A DNA stretch of 64,000 bases, taken from NCBI GenBank assembly GCA_902465155.1, contig CABQLY010000001.1, positions 124,001-188,000 of the forward strand. Reading direction: 5' to 3'. A program made the position numbers and the translations under genes. Origin of the DNA: an uncultured Oscillospiraceae bacterium. Its GTDB lineage: Bacteria; Bacillota; Clostridia; Oscillospirales; Acutalibacteraceae. This document shows positions 17,212 to 26,810 of the stretch, in pieces. Position 1 is the first letter of the stretch, and each line of letters begins with the position of its first letter. The notes under the pieces are model-generated. The model made no database searches and was not told the DNA's origin. It was given only the letters and a program-made list of their open reading frames with translations.

Positions 17212-19353
17212 TTAAGCGTTCATCTGCTTTACCTTTGCGGTGGGCTTTTTGTGTCGCAGCAGCAGGTGATATTCGTTCTCCTGCCCGTTTTCGGCAATCA
17301 GCTTTAGGGTAATAAAATCCTCGCTGCTTTCGGGTAGGGTAAAATGCACGGTGGGGCCCTGCAGGTTGCTGTTCGGGCCGGCCTCGGCGCTCCAGCTTAG
17401 CAGCTGCTTTTCGGTGCTGCCGGTTTTCAACACCACGGTAACGGTGCCGGCGGCCGGCTGCGGGGTGTCGTTGTGGAACCAAATGTCGGCGCTAAAGGCT
17501 TCGCCTTCTTTAAAATCGTACCGCGGCATACCGGCGGTAAACAGCACCGGGCGCAGCGCGCGCTGCACCGCGTAGTAGGCGCGTTTGGGCTTGGTGGGGT
17601 AATCTATTAAACAGTTGTTGGCGGCGTTGCTCCACGGCTCGTTGTAGCACCAGTTCAGCGCCATGGCGCAGTGCGGCCACTGGCGGCGCATTTCCTCAAA
17701 CGCGGCCTGGTAGCCGGTGCTTTGCAGCTCGTTCGACCAGTTTATTAAATCCTCAATGCTTTCGGGCTCGCCAAAATATTCCCGCAGTACATTTTCGCAA
17801 ATCCAGGCGCCGGGGCCCCAAGCACCCAGCCCGTGGCGCAGCAGCCAGCCCTTGGTGCGCAAAACGGGGAACAGCTCGTTTTCCGGCATCATGGTTTTCA
17901 GCGTTTCAACATCGGTTAAGCCCGGCACGCCAAACTCGGTGTAGGCAACCAGGTGCGACCCGCGAATTGATTCAAAAATATCTCCGCCCATGTCGGGGTG
18001 CTTAAAGGCGTAGCAGCCGTGGCCCATGCCAATAAGCGGCGAGGTTTTAAAAAACGGCTTGCCGGGGTCTAATTCGTAGCAAAGGCGGTCTAACAGCCGC
18101 AGCGGCAGCGATTGATCGTCCATGCCTGACCAACCGTTAAACAGCTCGTTTCCGCCGCACCAAATGGCTAAGCAGGGGTGGCGCCGCAGGGTCTTAATCA
18201 TGGCGGTGGCCTCCTGCTCTAAAACGGCTAAATAATGCGGGTCGTCGGGGTAGCGGTTGCAGGCCAACATAAACTCCTGCCAAACCAAAATGCCAAGTCG
18301 GTCGCAGGTGCTGTAAAAGGCCTCTTTATTCATGCCGGCACCGCCCCAAATGCGCAGCATATTCATGTTGGCGTCCCGCACCAGCTCCAGCAGCTCCTCG
18401 TACCGCTCGGCGGTAATGTTGCCCCAAAACAGCTCGGGGTTTACCCAGTTAGAGCCTTTGGCAAAAATACGGCGGCCGTTTAGGCAAACGGTGGTTGGGG
18501 CGTCATAGCGCGATTTTGGAAAACCGTCCGGCCCGTCGGCCCCGGTGTTGCGAACCACTTTAACCTCCCGAAACGCTAAGGTGCCGGTTACCGTGTTAAC
18601 AGGGCCGGCTACGGTGTAACGGTAAAGGTACGGCTCGCCCTGCCCGTTGCACCACCAAAGCTGCGGGTTTTTAACCGTAAATTCCGGGTTGGTGCCGGTG
18701 TAAACGGTGTTGCCCTCCCTGTCCTGCAGGGTAACGGTGTAACGGTCGGTGCCGGCAATTTCAAACCGCACCTGCGCGGTTTGGTAATCGGGCGCAAGGC
18801 GCACAAACGGCTCGCAGGCGGTAATGTGCTCGGCGGCGCGGGTTTCTATGTAGGCCTCCTGCCACATGCCCGAAATCATTAATCTGGGGTTCCAGTCCCA
18901 CCCGTAGCAAACCGGGGGCTTGCAGCTGTGGTCGGCCTCCTGCCGGGTTCCCGCTGCGGCGCCGGGGCGCTTGGGGTGCGGGTGAATTACCACGCGCAGC
19001 GTGTCGCTGCCGGTTAAGTGCGGGGTCAGTTCCAGCTCAACCGGGCGGTACATTCCCTCGTAGCTGTAAAGCTTGGTTTGGTTTAGGTAAATGTCGTAAA
19101 GGTAATCAATACCGCCGCTGCAAAACCAAACGGTTTCACCCGGCTGCCGGTTAAAGCTCAGCGCTGTTTCGTATTCAAAGGTGCAATCCTCCAAAGGCAG
19201 GTACTGCTCTACGCGGTAGCCCTCGTTCGGGTCGCCAAAATGGTGCGCAACACCGTAATCGTATTGAATATTGCCCGGTACGGTAGCTTTAAACCAGGCC
19301 TTGTCGGCGCTTCCGGCCGCTGCGCGCCCGCGCCATTGTTGATAAAACTTCAT
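17212..19353 (-). CDS. GH2 family glycosidase, beta-mannosidase type
   Basis: Start set at 19353 (MKFYQQW) because CCTCC at 19360-19364 is a GGAGG site 6 nt upstream; the open frame upstream of it is noncoding. The 713-residue product has a jelly-roll sugar-binding domain (residues about 1-170, with YLYDIYLN), an Ig-like domain (175-265), the barrel (about 285-590) and a C-terminal beta domain. Catalytic residues fit GH2: acid/base Glu403 in CGGNELF and nucleophile Glu473 in AYTEFG. Segments NMLRIWGGAG and GILVWQEFMLACNRYP are typical of beta-mannosidases and related exo-glucosaminidases. It is shorter than the usual 800-860 residues, mainly at the C terminus. No signal peptide, so it is cytoplasmic and probably cleaves imported oligosaccharides. 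It is divergent from argG and has its own promoter candidate. Confidence 0.85.
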   Translation of the reverse strand: MKFYQQWRGRAAAGSADKAWFKATVPGNIQYDYGVAHHFGDPNEGYRVEQYLPLEDCTFEYETALSFNRQPGETVWFCSGGIDYLYDIYLNQTKLYSYEGMYRPVELELTPHLTGSDTLRVVIHPHPKRPGAAAGTRQEADHSCKPPVCYGWDWNPRLMISGMWQEAYIETRAAEHITACEPFVRLAPDYQTAQVRFEIAGTDRYTVTLQDREGNTVYTGTNPEFTVKNPQLWWCNGQGEPYLYRYTVAGPVNTVTGTLAFREVKVVRNTGADGPDGFPKSRYDAPTTVCLNGRRIFAKGSNWVNPELFWGNITAERYEELLELVRDANMNMLRIWGGAGMNKEAFYSTCDRLGILVWQEFMLACNRYPDDPHYLAVLEQEATAMIKTLRRHPCLAIWCGGNELFNGWSGMDDQSLPLRLLDRLCYELDPGKPFFKTSPLIGMGHGCYAFKHPDMGGDIFESIRGSHLVAYTEFGVPGLTDVETLKTMMPENELFPVLRTKGWLLRHGLGAWGPGAWICENVLREYFGEPESIEDLINWSNELQSTGYQAAFEEMRRQWPHCAMALNWCYNEPWSNAANNCLIDYPTKPKRAYYAVQRALRPVLFTAGMPRYDFKEGEAFSADIWFHNDTPQPAAGTVTVVLKTGSTEKQLLSWSAEAGPNSNLQGPTVHFTLPESSEDFITLKLIAENGQENEYHLLLRHKKPTAKVKQMNA

Positions 19354-19631
19354 ACTTTTCCTCCAAAATCGGGGAGCGGCAGCCCGCCGGCTAAGACCTC
19401 TGGCCAAGGCGACTAGAAGCCAAGCCAGCCGGCCAAGGCCGCCAAAAGTCAAAAGTCAAAAGTCAAAAGCAATCGGCCCTTTAAAACAAAGGCCCGGCCG
19501 GGCAGCGCACACCGTGCCAAACCCGCGCCTTTGGCCCCTTTTGCCCACCCCTAAAGGGCAAAATACGCCTTTGGGGCTAAGGCCTTGCAAAAACCGGCTG
19601 TAAAAGGGCTGCAACCCCTAAATTTACCTTT

Positions 19632-19660
19632 ATTTTAGCACACCAACGGGGCAATTACAA
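19632..19660 (-). promoter_or_regulatory. Candidate promoter of the GH2 gene
   Basis: On the minus strand, TTGTAA (19655-19660) and TAAAAT (19632-19637) are separated by 17 bp. Transcription would start near 19625, leaving a leader of about 270 nt. Confidence 0.5.
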
Positions 19661-19720
19661 GGCCTAAACAAACTGGTTTTTACCAAAATGGCAGGAAAGA
19701 TTGGTAGGACTTATTATTAA

Positions 19721-19885
19721 TATGCATAATATTTTGCATAAAACTTGAAATATGCAACAAAAAACGGTTATTAAGGCAATTTCTTTAGTTATTCTAACAA
19801 AATATGCAAAAAGTTGAATAATCTGCTTGACAATCGCTTAAAACGGTTGTATAATTATGCATATCAAATGAATATTTATGAATTC
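19721..19885 (+). promoter_or_regulatory. ArgR-like operator half-sites upstream of argG
   Basis: Repeated half-sites of TGCATA/TGAATA type occur at 19722-19741 (ATGCATAATATTTTGCATAA), 19751, 19802-19820 (with TTGAATAAT) and 19856-19885 (TGCATAT, TGAATAT, TGAATTC). They resemble ARG boxes, flank the promoter and cover the start of transcription, as expected for arginine repression. The regulator gene is not in the window. Confidence 0.6.
19827..19855 (+). promoter_or_regulatory. Consensus sigma-A promoter of the arginine operon
   Basis: TTGACA (19827-19832), 17 bp, TATAAT (19850-19855): both hexamers match consensus perfectly. Transcription should start near 19862, 37 nt before argG. Confidence 0.9.
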
Positions 19886-19898
19886 GGAGGTTTTCATC

Positions 19899-21128
19899 AT
19901 GAATAAAAAAGAGATTAAAAAGGTTGTTTTGGCTTATTCCGGCGGGTTAGATACTTCTATTATTATTCCCTGGTTAAAGGAGAACTACAATAACCCCGAA
20001 ATTATTGCTGTTTCGGGCAATGTAGGGCAGGCCGACGAGCTGGAGGGGCTGGAGGAAAAAGCTTTAAAAACCGGCGCCTCTAAGCTGTATGTAGAGGATC
20101 TGACCAAAGAATTTTTAGAGGATTATGTATTCCCCTGTGTGCAGGCCGGCGCTTTGTATGAGGACTATATGTTAGGTACCGCCTTTGCCCGGCCGCCCAT
20201 TGCTAAGCGGCTGGTAGAAATTGCGGTTAAAGAGGGGGCCGATGCCATTTGTCACGGCTGCACCGGCAAGGGCAACGACCAGGTGCGGTTTGAAATGGCC
20301 ATTAAGGCGCTGGCACCGGATATGACGATTATTGCCCCTTGGCGGGAGTGGAGCATTAAATCGCGGGAGGAGGAAATTGAATACGCCGAGGCGCACAATA
20401 TTCCGCTTAAAATTAACCGCGAAACCAATTATTCTAAAGATAAAAACATTTGGCACCTTTCGCACGAGGGGCTGGATTTAGAAGACCCGGCCAACGAGCC
20501 GCAGTACAACAAACCCGGCTTTTTAGAAATGGGTGTTTCCCCCGAAATGGCGCCCGATAAGCCAACCTATGTTAAAATCCACTTTGAAAAGGGCGTGCCT
20601 ACCGCAGTAGACGGGGTAGAGATGGACGCCGTTGCGCTGGTAACCAAGTTGAACGAGCTGGGCGGCCAAAACGGCATTGGTTTGTTAGATATTGTTGAAA
20701 ACCGGCTGGTTGGCATGAAGTGCAGGGGCGTGTACGAAACCCCCGGCGGCGCCATTCTTTACAAGGCGCACACCGTGCTGGAAACCCTTTGCTTAGATAA
20801 AGAAACGGCACACTACAAAGCCCTGGTGGCCCAAAAACTGGCCGAAATGGTTTACAATGCGCAGTGGTTTACTCCTCTTACCGAGGCTATTTTGGCCTTT
20901 GTTAAAACAACCCAGCAAACCGTTACGGGCGATGTTACCCTAAAGCTGTACAAAGGCAATATGATCAACGCTTCCGTAACCTCCCCCTACTCGTTGTACG
21001 ACCCCGAAATTGCTACCTTTGATGAAGACGATGTTTACAACCAGGCCGACGCTACCGGGTTTATTAACCTGTACGGCCTTTCTACCAAGGTTTACGCTAA
21101 AATGAAGGCAAAAAACAACCTAAAATAA
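19899..21128 (+). CDS. argG: Argininosuccinate synthase
   Basis: Cytoplasmic enzyme joining citrulline and aspartate with ATP to form argininosuccinate, the seventh step of arginine synthesis. The 409-residue length is normal. The PP-loop AYSGGLDTS is at the N terminus, and HGCTGKGNDQVRFE is the family signature. Start 19899 is preferred over an in-frame ATG at 19878 because GGAGG at 19886-19890 lies 8 nt upstream. It is the first gene of a nine-gene operon under a strong promoter with ArgR-like sites. argH follows after 27 bp. Confidence 0.97.
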   Translation: MNKKEIKKVVLAYSGGLDTSIIIPWLKENYNNPEIIAVSGNVGQADELEGLEEKALKTGASKLYVEDLTKEFLEDYVFPCVQAGALYEDYMLGTAFARPPIAKRLVEIAVKEGADAICHGCTGKGNDQVRFEMAIKALAPDMTIIAPWREWSIKSREEEIEYAEAHNIPLKINRETNYSKDKNIWHLSHEGLDLEDPANEPQYNKPGFLEMGVSPEMAPDKPTYVKIHFEKGVPTAVDGVEMDAVALVTKLNELGGQNGIGLLDIVENRLVGMKCRGVYETPGGAILYKAHTVLETLCLDKETAHYKALVAQKLAEMVYNAQWFTPLTEAILAFVKTTQQTVTGDVTLKLYKGNMINASVTSPYSLYDPEIATFDEDDVYNQADATGFINLYGLSTKVYAKMKAKNNLK

Positions 21129-21155
21129 ATTAAACCAAAGCAGGTGAGCGTTATT

Positions 21156-22532
21156 ATGGCTAAAATGTGGGCCGGCAGAACCAGCGGCAACACCAACAAA
21201 ATTGCCGATGATTTTAACTCCTCTATTCATTTTGACAGCCGAATGTTTCGGCAGGATATTAAAGGCAGCATGGCCCACGCAGCCATGCTGGGCGCGCAAA
21301 AAATTATTACCGAGCAGGAGGCCGGGCAGCTGATTGACGGCCTGCAGACCGTGTTAGACGATTTAGAAAGCGGTGCGCTGCCAATAGACCCCGCGTGTGA
21401 GGATATTCACATGTTTGTAGAGCAGGTTTTAACCGAGCGGCTGGGCAATGTTGGCAAAAAGCTGCATACCGCCCGCAGCCGGAACGACCAGGTTGCGCTG
21501 GATCTTAGAATGTATTTGCGGGACGAAACCGACGAAATTATTGCCCTGGTAAAAAATCTGCTGCAGCTGCTTACCAATAAAGCCGAGCAGTACAAGGCAA
21601 CCATTATGCCGGGTTACACCCACCTGCAGCGCGCGCAGCCGGTAACCTTTGGGCACCACCTAATGGCCTACTCCGCAATGCTGCTGCGGGATCTGCAGCG
21701 CCTTGCCGATTGCCGCGGCAGAATAAATGTTTCGCCTATTGGGTGCTGCGCGTTGGCCGGCACCACCTACCCAACCAACCGCCAGGCCGAGGCCAAGGCG
21801 CTGGGCTTTAGCGGCATTTGCCAAAACAGCTTAGACGGCGTTTCGGACCGCGATTTTTGCGTAGAGCTGTTAAGCTGCCTTTCGCTTTTAATGATGCACC
21901 TTTCCCGCTTTTCGGAGGAAATTATTTTGTGGTGCAGCTGGGAGTTTAAATTTGTAGAGCTTTCCGACGAATTTACCACCGGCTCCTCTATTATGCCGCA
22001 AAAAAAGAACCCCGATATGGCCGAGCTGGTGCGGGGCAAAACCGGGCGTGTTTACGGCGACCTTTTAGCCACGCTAACCATGCTAAAGGGTTTGCCGCTG
22101 GCTTATAATAAGGATATGCAGGAGGATAAGGAAAGCGTTTTTGACGCCTGCGACACCGTTAAAATGTGCTTAAAGGTTTTTGCCGGAATGCTGCAGGGCC
22201 TAAAGGCGCTGCCCCAAAATATGCTGCGCGCCGCCCAAAAGGGCTTTATTAACGCCACCGATTTAGCCGATTATTTAACCAAAAAGGGCCTGCCGTTTCG
22301 CAGCGCCTACAAGCTTTCGGGCCGGCTGGTTGCCTACTGTATTGAAAACGGCAAGGTGCTGGAGGAATTAGAACTTTCGGTTTTTAAACAGTTCAGCAGC
22401 CTGTTCGAGCAGGATGTTTACACTGCCATTAACCTTACAACCTGTGTAGAAAAGCGCACCAGCGCCGGCGGCACCTCTATTGCGTCGGTGGAGAAGCAAA
22501 TAGCTTTGGTAACGGAGTACTTAAATTCATGA
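21156..22532 (+). CDS. argH: Argininosuccinate lyase
   Basis: Splits argininosuccinate into arginine and fumarate, the last step of the pathway. The 458-residue protein has the N terminus MAKMWAGRTSG, the HTARSRNDQVALD active-site segment and the fumarase/lyase signature GSSIMPQKKNPD with the catalytic serine. ATG 21156 follows AGGTG; a GTG at 21144 in frame is less likely. Its stop overlaps the argC start by 4 bp (ATGA), so argC is translationally coupled. Confidence 0.97.
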   Translation: MAKMWAGRTSGNTNKIADDFNSSIHFDSRMFRQDIKGSMAHAAMLGAQKIITEQEAGQLIDGLQTVLDDLESGALPIDPACEDIHMFVEQVLTERLGNVGKKLHTARSRNDQVALDLRMYLRDETDEIIALVKNLLQLLTNKAEQYKATIMPGYTHLQRAQPVTFGHHLMAYSAMLLRDLQRLADCRGRINVSPIGCCALAGTTYPTNRQAEAKALGFSGICQNSLDGVSDRDFCVELLSCLSLLMMHLSRFSEEIILWCSWEFKFVELSDEFTTGSSIMPQKKNPDMAELVRGKTGRVYGDLLATLTMLKGLPLAYNKDMQEDKESVFDACDTVKMCLKVFAGMLQGLKALPQNMLRAAQKGFINATDLADYLTKKGLPFRSAYKLSGRLVAYCIENGKVLEELELSVFKQFSSLFEQDVYTAINLTTCVEKRTSAGGTSIASVEKQIALVTEYLNS

Positions 22533-23458
22533 AAAAAGTTTTTATAGACGGCAGCGCCGGTACCACCGGCCTGCGGATCTTTGAGCGGCTGCAAACCGAC
22601 AAAGAATTGGAACTGATTACATTAAACGAAAAAGACCGCAAGGATCCCGCCTGCCGCAAGCAGGCGTTGAACCTTGCGGACATTGCTATACTTTGCCTGC
22701 CGGATGACGCCGCGCGCGAGGCGGTCGGTTGGGTTTTAAACCCCAACACCGTTGTGTTAGATACCTCTACCGCGCACCGCACGGCGCCCGGTTGGGTGTA
22801 CGGATTTCCTGAGCTTTCGGCGGCCCGAAAAGAGGCCGTTTGCAGCGCCAAACGCATTGCCGTGCCCGGCTGCCATGCCAGCGGCTTTATTGCGCTAACC
22901 GCCCCGCTGGTGCAGGCAGGCCTGCTGCCTAAAACGGCGCAGCTTACCTGCTTTTCCCTAACCGGGTACAGCGGTGGCGGCAAAAAAATGATTGCGGAGT
23001 ACACCGCCCCGGCCCGCAGCGAGCTGTTTGAGGCGCCGCGGCAGTACGCTTTGCCGCAGCAGCACAAGCATTTGGCCGAAATGCAGGCGCAAACCGGGCT
23101 GCCCGCCCCGGCCTTTTGCCCGGTGGTTGGCGATTTTTACAGCGGAATGCAGGTAACGGTGCCGCTTTTTGCCAACCAGCTTGCCCCCGGCGTAACCCCG
23201 GCCAACATTGCCGAGGTTTACCGGCAGCAGTTTGGCGGCCCCGTGGTGCAGTACGCCGCCGAGCTTGGGGAAAACGGCTTTTTGTCGGCCGCCGCGCTTT
23301 CGGGGTACGACAGCATGAAAATTGCCGTTAGCGGCAATAGCAGCCGCATTTTGTTGTTAGCGTTGTACGATAATTTAGGCAAAGGCGCCTCCGGCGCCGC
23401 AATCGAGTGCCTTAATTTGGCGCTGGGCCGCCCGCCCGAGCAGGGGCTAAGGCTTTAA
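22529..23458 (+). CDS. argC: N-acetyl-gamma-glutamyl-phosphate reductase, short type
   Basis: NADPH-dependent reduction of N-acetylglutamyl phosphate to the semialdehyde. At 309 residues it belongs to the shorter type 2 form rather than the 340-350 residue form of Bacillus. The Rossmann start KKVFIDGSAGTTGLRI is clear and Cys115 in VPGCHASGF is the catalytic thiol. It starts on the argH stop (4-bp overlap) and is followed after 55 bp by argJ. Confidence 0.95.
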   Translation: MKKVFIDGSAGTTGLRIFERLQTDKELELITLNEKDRKDPACRKQALNLADIAILCLPDDAAREAVGWVLNPNTVVLDTSTAHRTAPGWVYGFPELSAARKEAVCSAKRIAVPGCHASGFIALTAPLVQAGLLPKTAQLTCFSLTGYSGGGKKMIAEYTAPARSELFEAPRQYALPQQHKHLAEMQAQTGLPAPAFCPVVGDFYSGMQVTVPLFANQLAPGVTPANIAEVYRQQFGGPVVQYAAELGENGFLSAAALSGYDSMKIAVSGNSSRILLLALYDNLGKGASGAAIECLNLALGRPPEQGLRL

Positions 23459-23513
23459 GCCCTTTTGCCGCCTGCGCCCGCCGCGCGGGGAATGTAGAAT
23501 AAAGGAGAATAAA

Positions 23514-24725
23514 ATGCAACTAATAAACGGCGGCGTTTGCGCCGCAACCGGATTTACCGCCGCAGGGGTACACTGCGGGATTCGCAAAAATAAATTAAAA
23601 AAAGATCTTGCTTTAATTTACAGCCAAACGCCGGCCGCCGCTGCCGCGGTGTATACCACCAATTTGGTAAAGGGCGCGCCGCTAACCGTTACTAAGGCGC
23701 ACTTAGCCAACGGGGTGGCGCAGGCCGTTATTTGCAACAGCGGCAACGCCAACACCTGTAACGCCAACGGGGTGCAAATTGCCGAGCAAATGAGCCAATT
23801 GGCCGCCAACGCGTTAAACATTTTGCCGCAGAATGTTATTGTGGCCTCCACCGGGGTAATTGGCCAACCGTTGAACATTGCGCCAATTGAGCAGGGAATT
23901 CCAAAGCTGGTAAACAGCCTTGGCAGCCATTCTACACAGGCGGCTGAGGGCATTATGACCACCGACACCAAGGTAAAGCAGGTGGCTGTGCAGTTTAGCG
24001 TTGGCGGGGTAACCTGCAAGCTGGGCGGCATTGCCAAGGGCTCGGGAATGATCCACCCCAACCTGGCCACCATGCTGGTGTTTATTACAACCGACTGCAG
24101 CATTAGCAGCGAAATGCTGCAAAAGGCCCTTTCTACCGATGTTGCCGAAACCTTTAATATGGTTAGCATAGATGGCGATACCTCCACCAACGATATGGTT
24201 GCGGTGCTGGCCAACGGCATGGCTAAAAATAAAACCATTACAAAACCGGGGGAGGATTACGCCGCCTTTATGCAGGCGCTGAACACCGTAACGGTACACC
24301 TGTGCCGCCTTATAGCGGCCGACGGCGAGGGCGCCACCAAGCTGTTAGAATGTAAGGTTTGCGGCGCCAAAACCAAGCAGACCGCCAAGGCCGTTGCCAA
24401 AAGCGTTGTTTGCTCGGCGCTAACCAAGGCCGCCATGTTTGGGGCCGACGCCAACTGGGGCCGGGTGCTTTGCGCCATTGGCTACAGCGGCGAGCCGGTA
24501 GATGTAACCAAAATAAAGGTTGCTTTTGCCTCTCAAAAAGGGGAAATTACCGTTTGCCAAAACGGCGCGGGGGTAGCCTTTTCCGAGGAAAAGGCCAAGC
24601 AGATTTTACTGCAAAACGAGGTTGAAATTTTAGTAGACTTAAACAGCGGCAGCGCCGAGGCTACCGCCTGGGGCTGCGATTTAACCTACGATTATGTTAA
24701 AATAAACGGCGATTACCGCACTTAA
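23514..24725 (+). CDS. argJ: Glutamate N-acetyltransferase / ornithine acetyltransferase
   Basis: Recycles the acetyl group from acetylornithine to glutamate; bifunctional forms also use acetyl-CoA for the first step. The 403-residue precursor has the self-cleavage site KGSGMIHPNLATML, cut before Thr186, which becomes the nucleophile of the beta chain. No argA or other NAGS is present in the operon, so this protein may be bifunctional and supply the first step; this is inference. AAAGGAG stands 7 nt before the ATG. Confidence 0.96.
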   Translation: MQLINGGVCAATGFTAAGVHCGIRKNKLKKDLALIYSQTPAAAAAVYTTNLVKGAPLTVTKAHLANGVAQAVICNSGNANTCNANGVQIAEQMSQLAANALNILPQNVIVASTGVIGQPLNIAPIEQGIPKLVNSLGSHSTQAAEGIMTTDTKVKQVAVQFSVGGVTCKLGGIAKGSGMIHPNLATMLVFITTDCSISSEMLQKALSTDVAETFNMVSIDGDTSTNDMVAVLANGMAKNKTITKPGEDYAAFMQALNTVTVHLCRLIAADGEGATKLLECKVCGAKTKQTAKAVAKSVVCSALTKAAMFGADANWGRVLCAIGYSGEPVDVTKIKVAFASQKGEITVCQNGAGVAFSEEKAKQILLQNEVEILVDLNSGSAEATAWGCDLTYDYVKINGDYRT

Positions 24726-24740
24726 AAAGGGGAAAGAAGC

Positions 24741-25616
24741 ATGGATATTACAAACGCCGGGCGGGCCAAGGTGCTGGTGCAGGCGCTGCCCTATATTCAG
24801 GAGTACGCCGGCAAGGTTGTTGTAATTAAATACGGCGGCAACGCCATGGTAAACGAGGAATTAAAGGATTCCGTTATGCGGGATATTGTGCTGCTCTCCC
24901 TTATTGGGGTAAAGGTGGTGCTGGTGCATGGCGGCGGGCCCGAGATTACCGAAATGCTGAATAAAATCGGCAAAAAAAGCGAGTTTGTAAACGGCCTGCG
25001 GGTAACCGACAAAGAAACCGTAGACATTGTGCAAATGGTGTTGGCCGGCAAGGTAAATAAAAGCTTAGTAAGTCTAATAGAAAATAAGGGCGGCAGCGCC
25101 ATTGGCCTTTCGGGTATGGACGGCCACTTAATTACCGCCACCGTTAAAAACCCCAAGCTGGGCTTTGTGGGCGAAATTACCGAGGTAAATGTTCGCCCTA
25201 TTTTAGATGTGTTAGATAAAGGCTATATTCCCGTGGTTTCTACCGTGGGGTGCGACGCCGAGGGCAACGCCTACAACATTAACGCCGATACCGCCGCCGC
25301 AAAAATTGCCGGCGAGCTGAAGGCCGAAAGCCTAATTTCTATGACCGATATTGCCGGAATTTTAGCGAATAAAGAGGACCCTAACACTCTGATTCCGGTT
25401 ATTCACAGCAGCGAGGCGCCGCAGCTTATTCACAACGGCACCATTAACGGCGGCATGATACCTAAGGTTGAGTGCTGCATGAACGCGCTGCGCTGGGGCG
25501 TAAACCGCGTGTTTATTATTGACGGCCGTATTCCCCACGCCATTTTAATAGAAATGCTGACCAACGAGGGCATTGGCACTATGTTTTTAGGGGACGAAGC
25601 TGCGCAAAAGCTTTAA
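24741..25616 (+). CDS. argB: Acetylglutamate kinase
   Basis: Phosphorylates N-acetylglutamate with ATP. The 291-residue protein has the amino-acid kinase start VVIKYGGNAM, the glycine loop LVHGGGPEI, the substrate segment FVNGLRVTD and the nucleotide-side NINADTAAAKIA. The N-terminal helix (about 20 residues before the first strand) is present; in arginine-inhibited hexameric NAGKs such a helix mediates assembly, so feedback inhibition is possible. It lies 15 bp after argJ and 15 bp before argD. Confidence 0.96.
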   Translation: MDITNAGRAKVLVQALPYIQEYAGKVVVIKYGGNAMVNEELKDSVMRDIVLLSLIGVKVVLVHGGGPEITEMLNKIGKKSEFVNGLRVTDKETVDIVQMVLAGKVNKSLVSLIENKGGSAIGLSGMDGHLITATVKNPKLGFVGEITEVNVRPILDVLDKGYIPVVSTVGCDAEGNAYNINADTAAAKIAGELKAESLISMTDIAGILANKEDPNTLIPVIHSSEAPQLIHNGTINGGMIPKVECCMNALRWGVNRVFIIDGRIPHAILIEMLTNEGIGTMFLGDEAAQKL

Positions 25617-25631
25617 AAGGGGGCAGAGAAA

Positions 25632-26810
25632 TTGACGGTACAACAGCTGGATGAAAATTATATTGTAAACACCTACAACCGTTTTCCGGTGGTGCTGCAA
25701 GCCGGGCACGGCTCGCTGGTAACCGATGAAAACGGCAAAGAATACATAGACCTTGCCACCGGCATTGCCGTAAACACCTTTGGCGTTGCCGACGCCGAAT
25801 GGCAGCAGGCCGTAGCGCAGCAGGCGGCAACGCTGCAGCACACCTCTAATTTGTATTACAGCCGCCCGTGTGCCGAGCTGGCCCGGCTGCTGGTAAACAA
25901 AACGGGCATGGCAAAGGTGTTTTTTTCTAACTCCGGGGCCGAGGCAAACGAGTGCGCCATAAAAGCCGCCCGAAAATACGCCGCTTTAACCAAGGGTAAG
26001 GATTATTACCACATTATTACGCTAAAAAACAGCTTTCACGGCCGCACGGTTACCACCCTTGCCGCAACGGGGCAGGCGGTGTTTCATAACGACTTTACCC
26101 CCCTTACCGAGGGCTTTTTGTACGCCGAGCCAAATAATTTAGAGGCCGTTAGCCGGCTGCTGAACCGTTACCGCTGCGCCGCCGTAATGCTGGAGGTTGT
26201 GCAGGGCGAGGGCGGCGTGCAGCCGCTGGACCCCAACTATTTAACTGCCCTTGCGCAGCTGCTAAAGCAGAAGGACGTGCTGCTGATTTGTGACGAGGTG
26301 CAAATTGGCAACGGCCGCAGCGGCCAGCTTTACGGGTACATGAACTACCGCCTGCAGCCCGATATTTTTACAACCGCCAAGGGCCTTGCCGGCGGGCTGC
26401 CGCTGGGGGCAACGGTGTTTTCTAAAAAAACGGCGGGCGTTTTAACGCCGGGCACCCACGGCTCTACCTTTGGGGGCAACCCGGTTTGCTGCGCCGGCGC
26501 GTTAAGCATTTTAAGCCGCCTGAACGAGCAAACGCTGCAGGGGGTTCGTAAACGGTCGGAGTTTATTGTAAAAGAGCTTACCGGCGCGCCCGGCATTACG
26601 GCCGTTACCGGCTTAGGGCTAATGCTGGGGCTGCAAACCGTGCGCCCCGCCGCACAGGTTATTGCTAATTGCCTGGCGCAGGGCGTGCTGGTTATTAGCG
26701 CTAAAAATAAGGTTCGGCTGCTGCCGGCGTTAAATATTCCAATGCCGCTGCTGCAAAAGGCAGTTGAGGTAATTAAGGCGGTTTGCGCCGCCGGGGAGGA
26801 AGAAGTATGA
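25632..26810 (+). CDS. argD: Acetylornithine aminotransferase
   Basis: PLP enzyme that converts N-acetylglutamate semialdehyde to acetylornithine. The 392-residue protein begins with TTG at 25632, preceded by AAAAGGGGG; there is no ATG nearby, so the weak start codon may lower its translation. PLP contacts are FFSNSGAEANE, LLICDEVQIGNGRSG and the Schiff-base lysine in TTAKGLAGGLPLGA. It overlaps argF by 4 bp. Confidence 0.95.
   Translation: MTVQQLDENYIVNTYNRFPVVLQAGHGSLVTDENGKEYIDLATGIAVNTFGVADAEWQQAVAQQAATLQHTSNLYYSRPCAELARLLVNKTGMAKVFFSNSGAEANECAIKAARKYAALTKGKDYYHIITLKNSFHGRTVTTLAATGQAVFHNDFTPLTEGFLYAEPNNLEAVSRLLNRYRCAAVMLEVVQGEGGVQPLDPNYLTALAQLLKQKDVLLICDEVQIGNGRSGQLYGYMNYRLQPDIFTTAKGLAGGLPLGATVFSKKTAGVLTPGTHGSTFGGNPVCCAGALSILSRLNEQTLQGVRKRSEFIVKELTGAPGITAVTGLGLMLGLQTVRPAAQVIANCLAQGVLVISAKNKVRLLPALNIPMPLLQKAVEVIKAVCAAGEEEV

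Larger units (their letters stand above)
19354..19898. other. Divergent intergenic region between GH2 gene and argG
   Basis: This 545-bp gap has a GC-rich left part with a short direct repeat (CAAAAGT repeated with period 7 at about 19442-19469) and an AT-rich right part with the argG control region. A minus-strand promoter and a plus-strand promoter are listed separately. No gene is supported. Confidence 0.6.
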
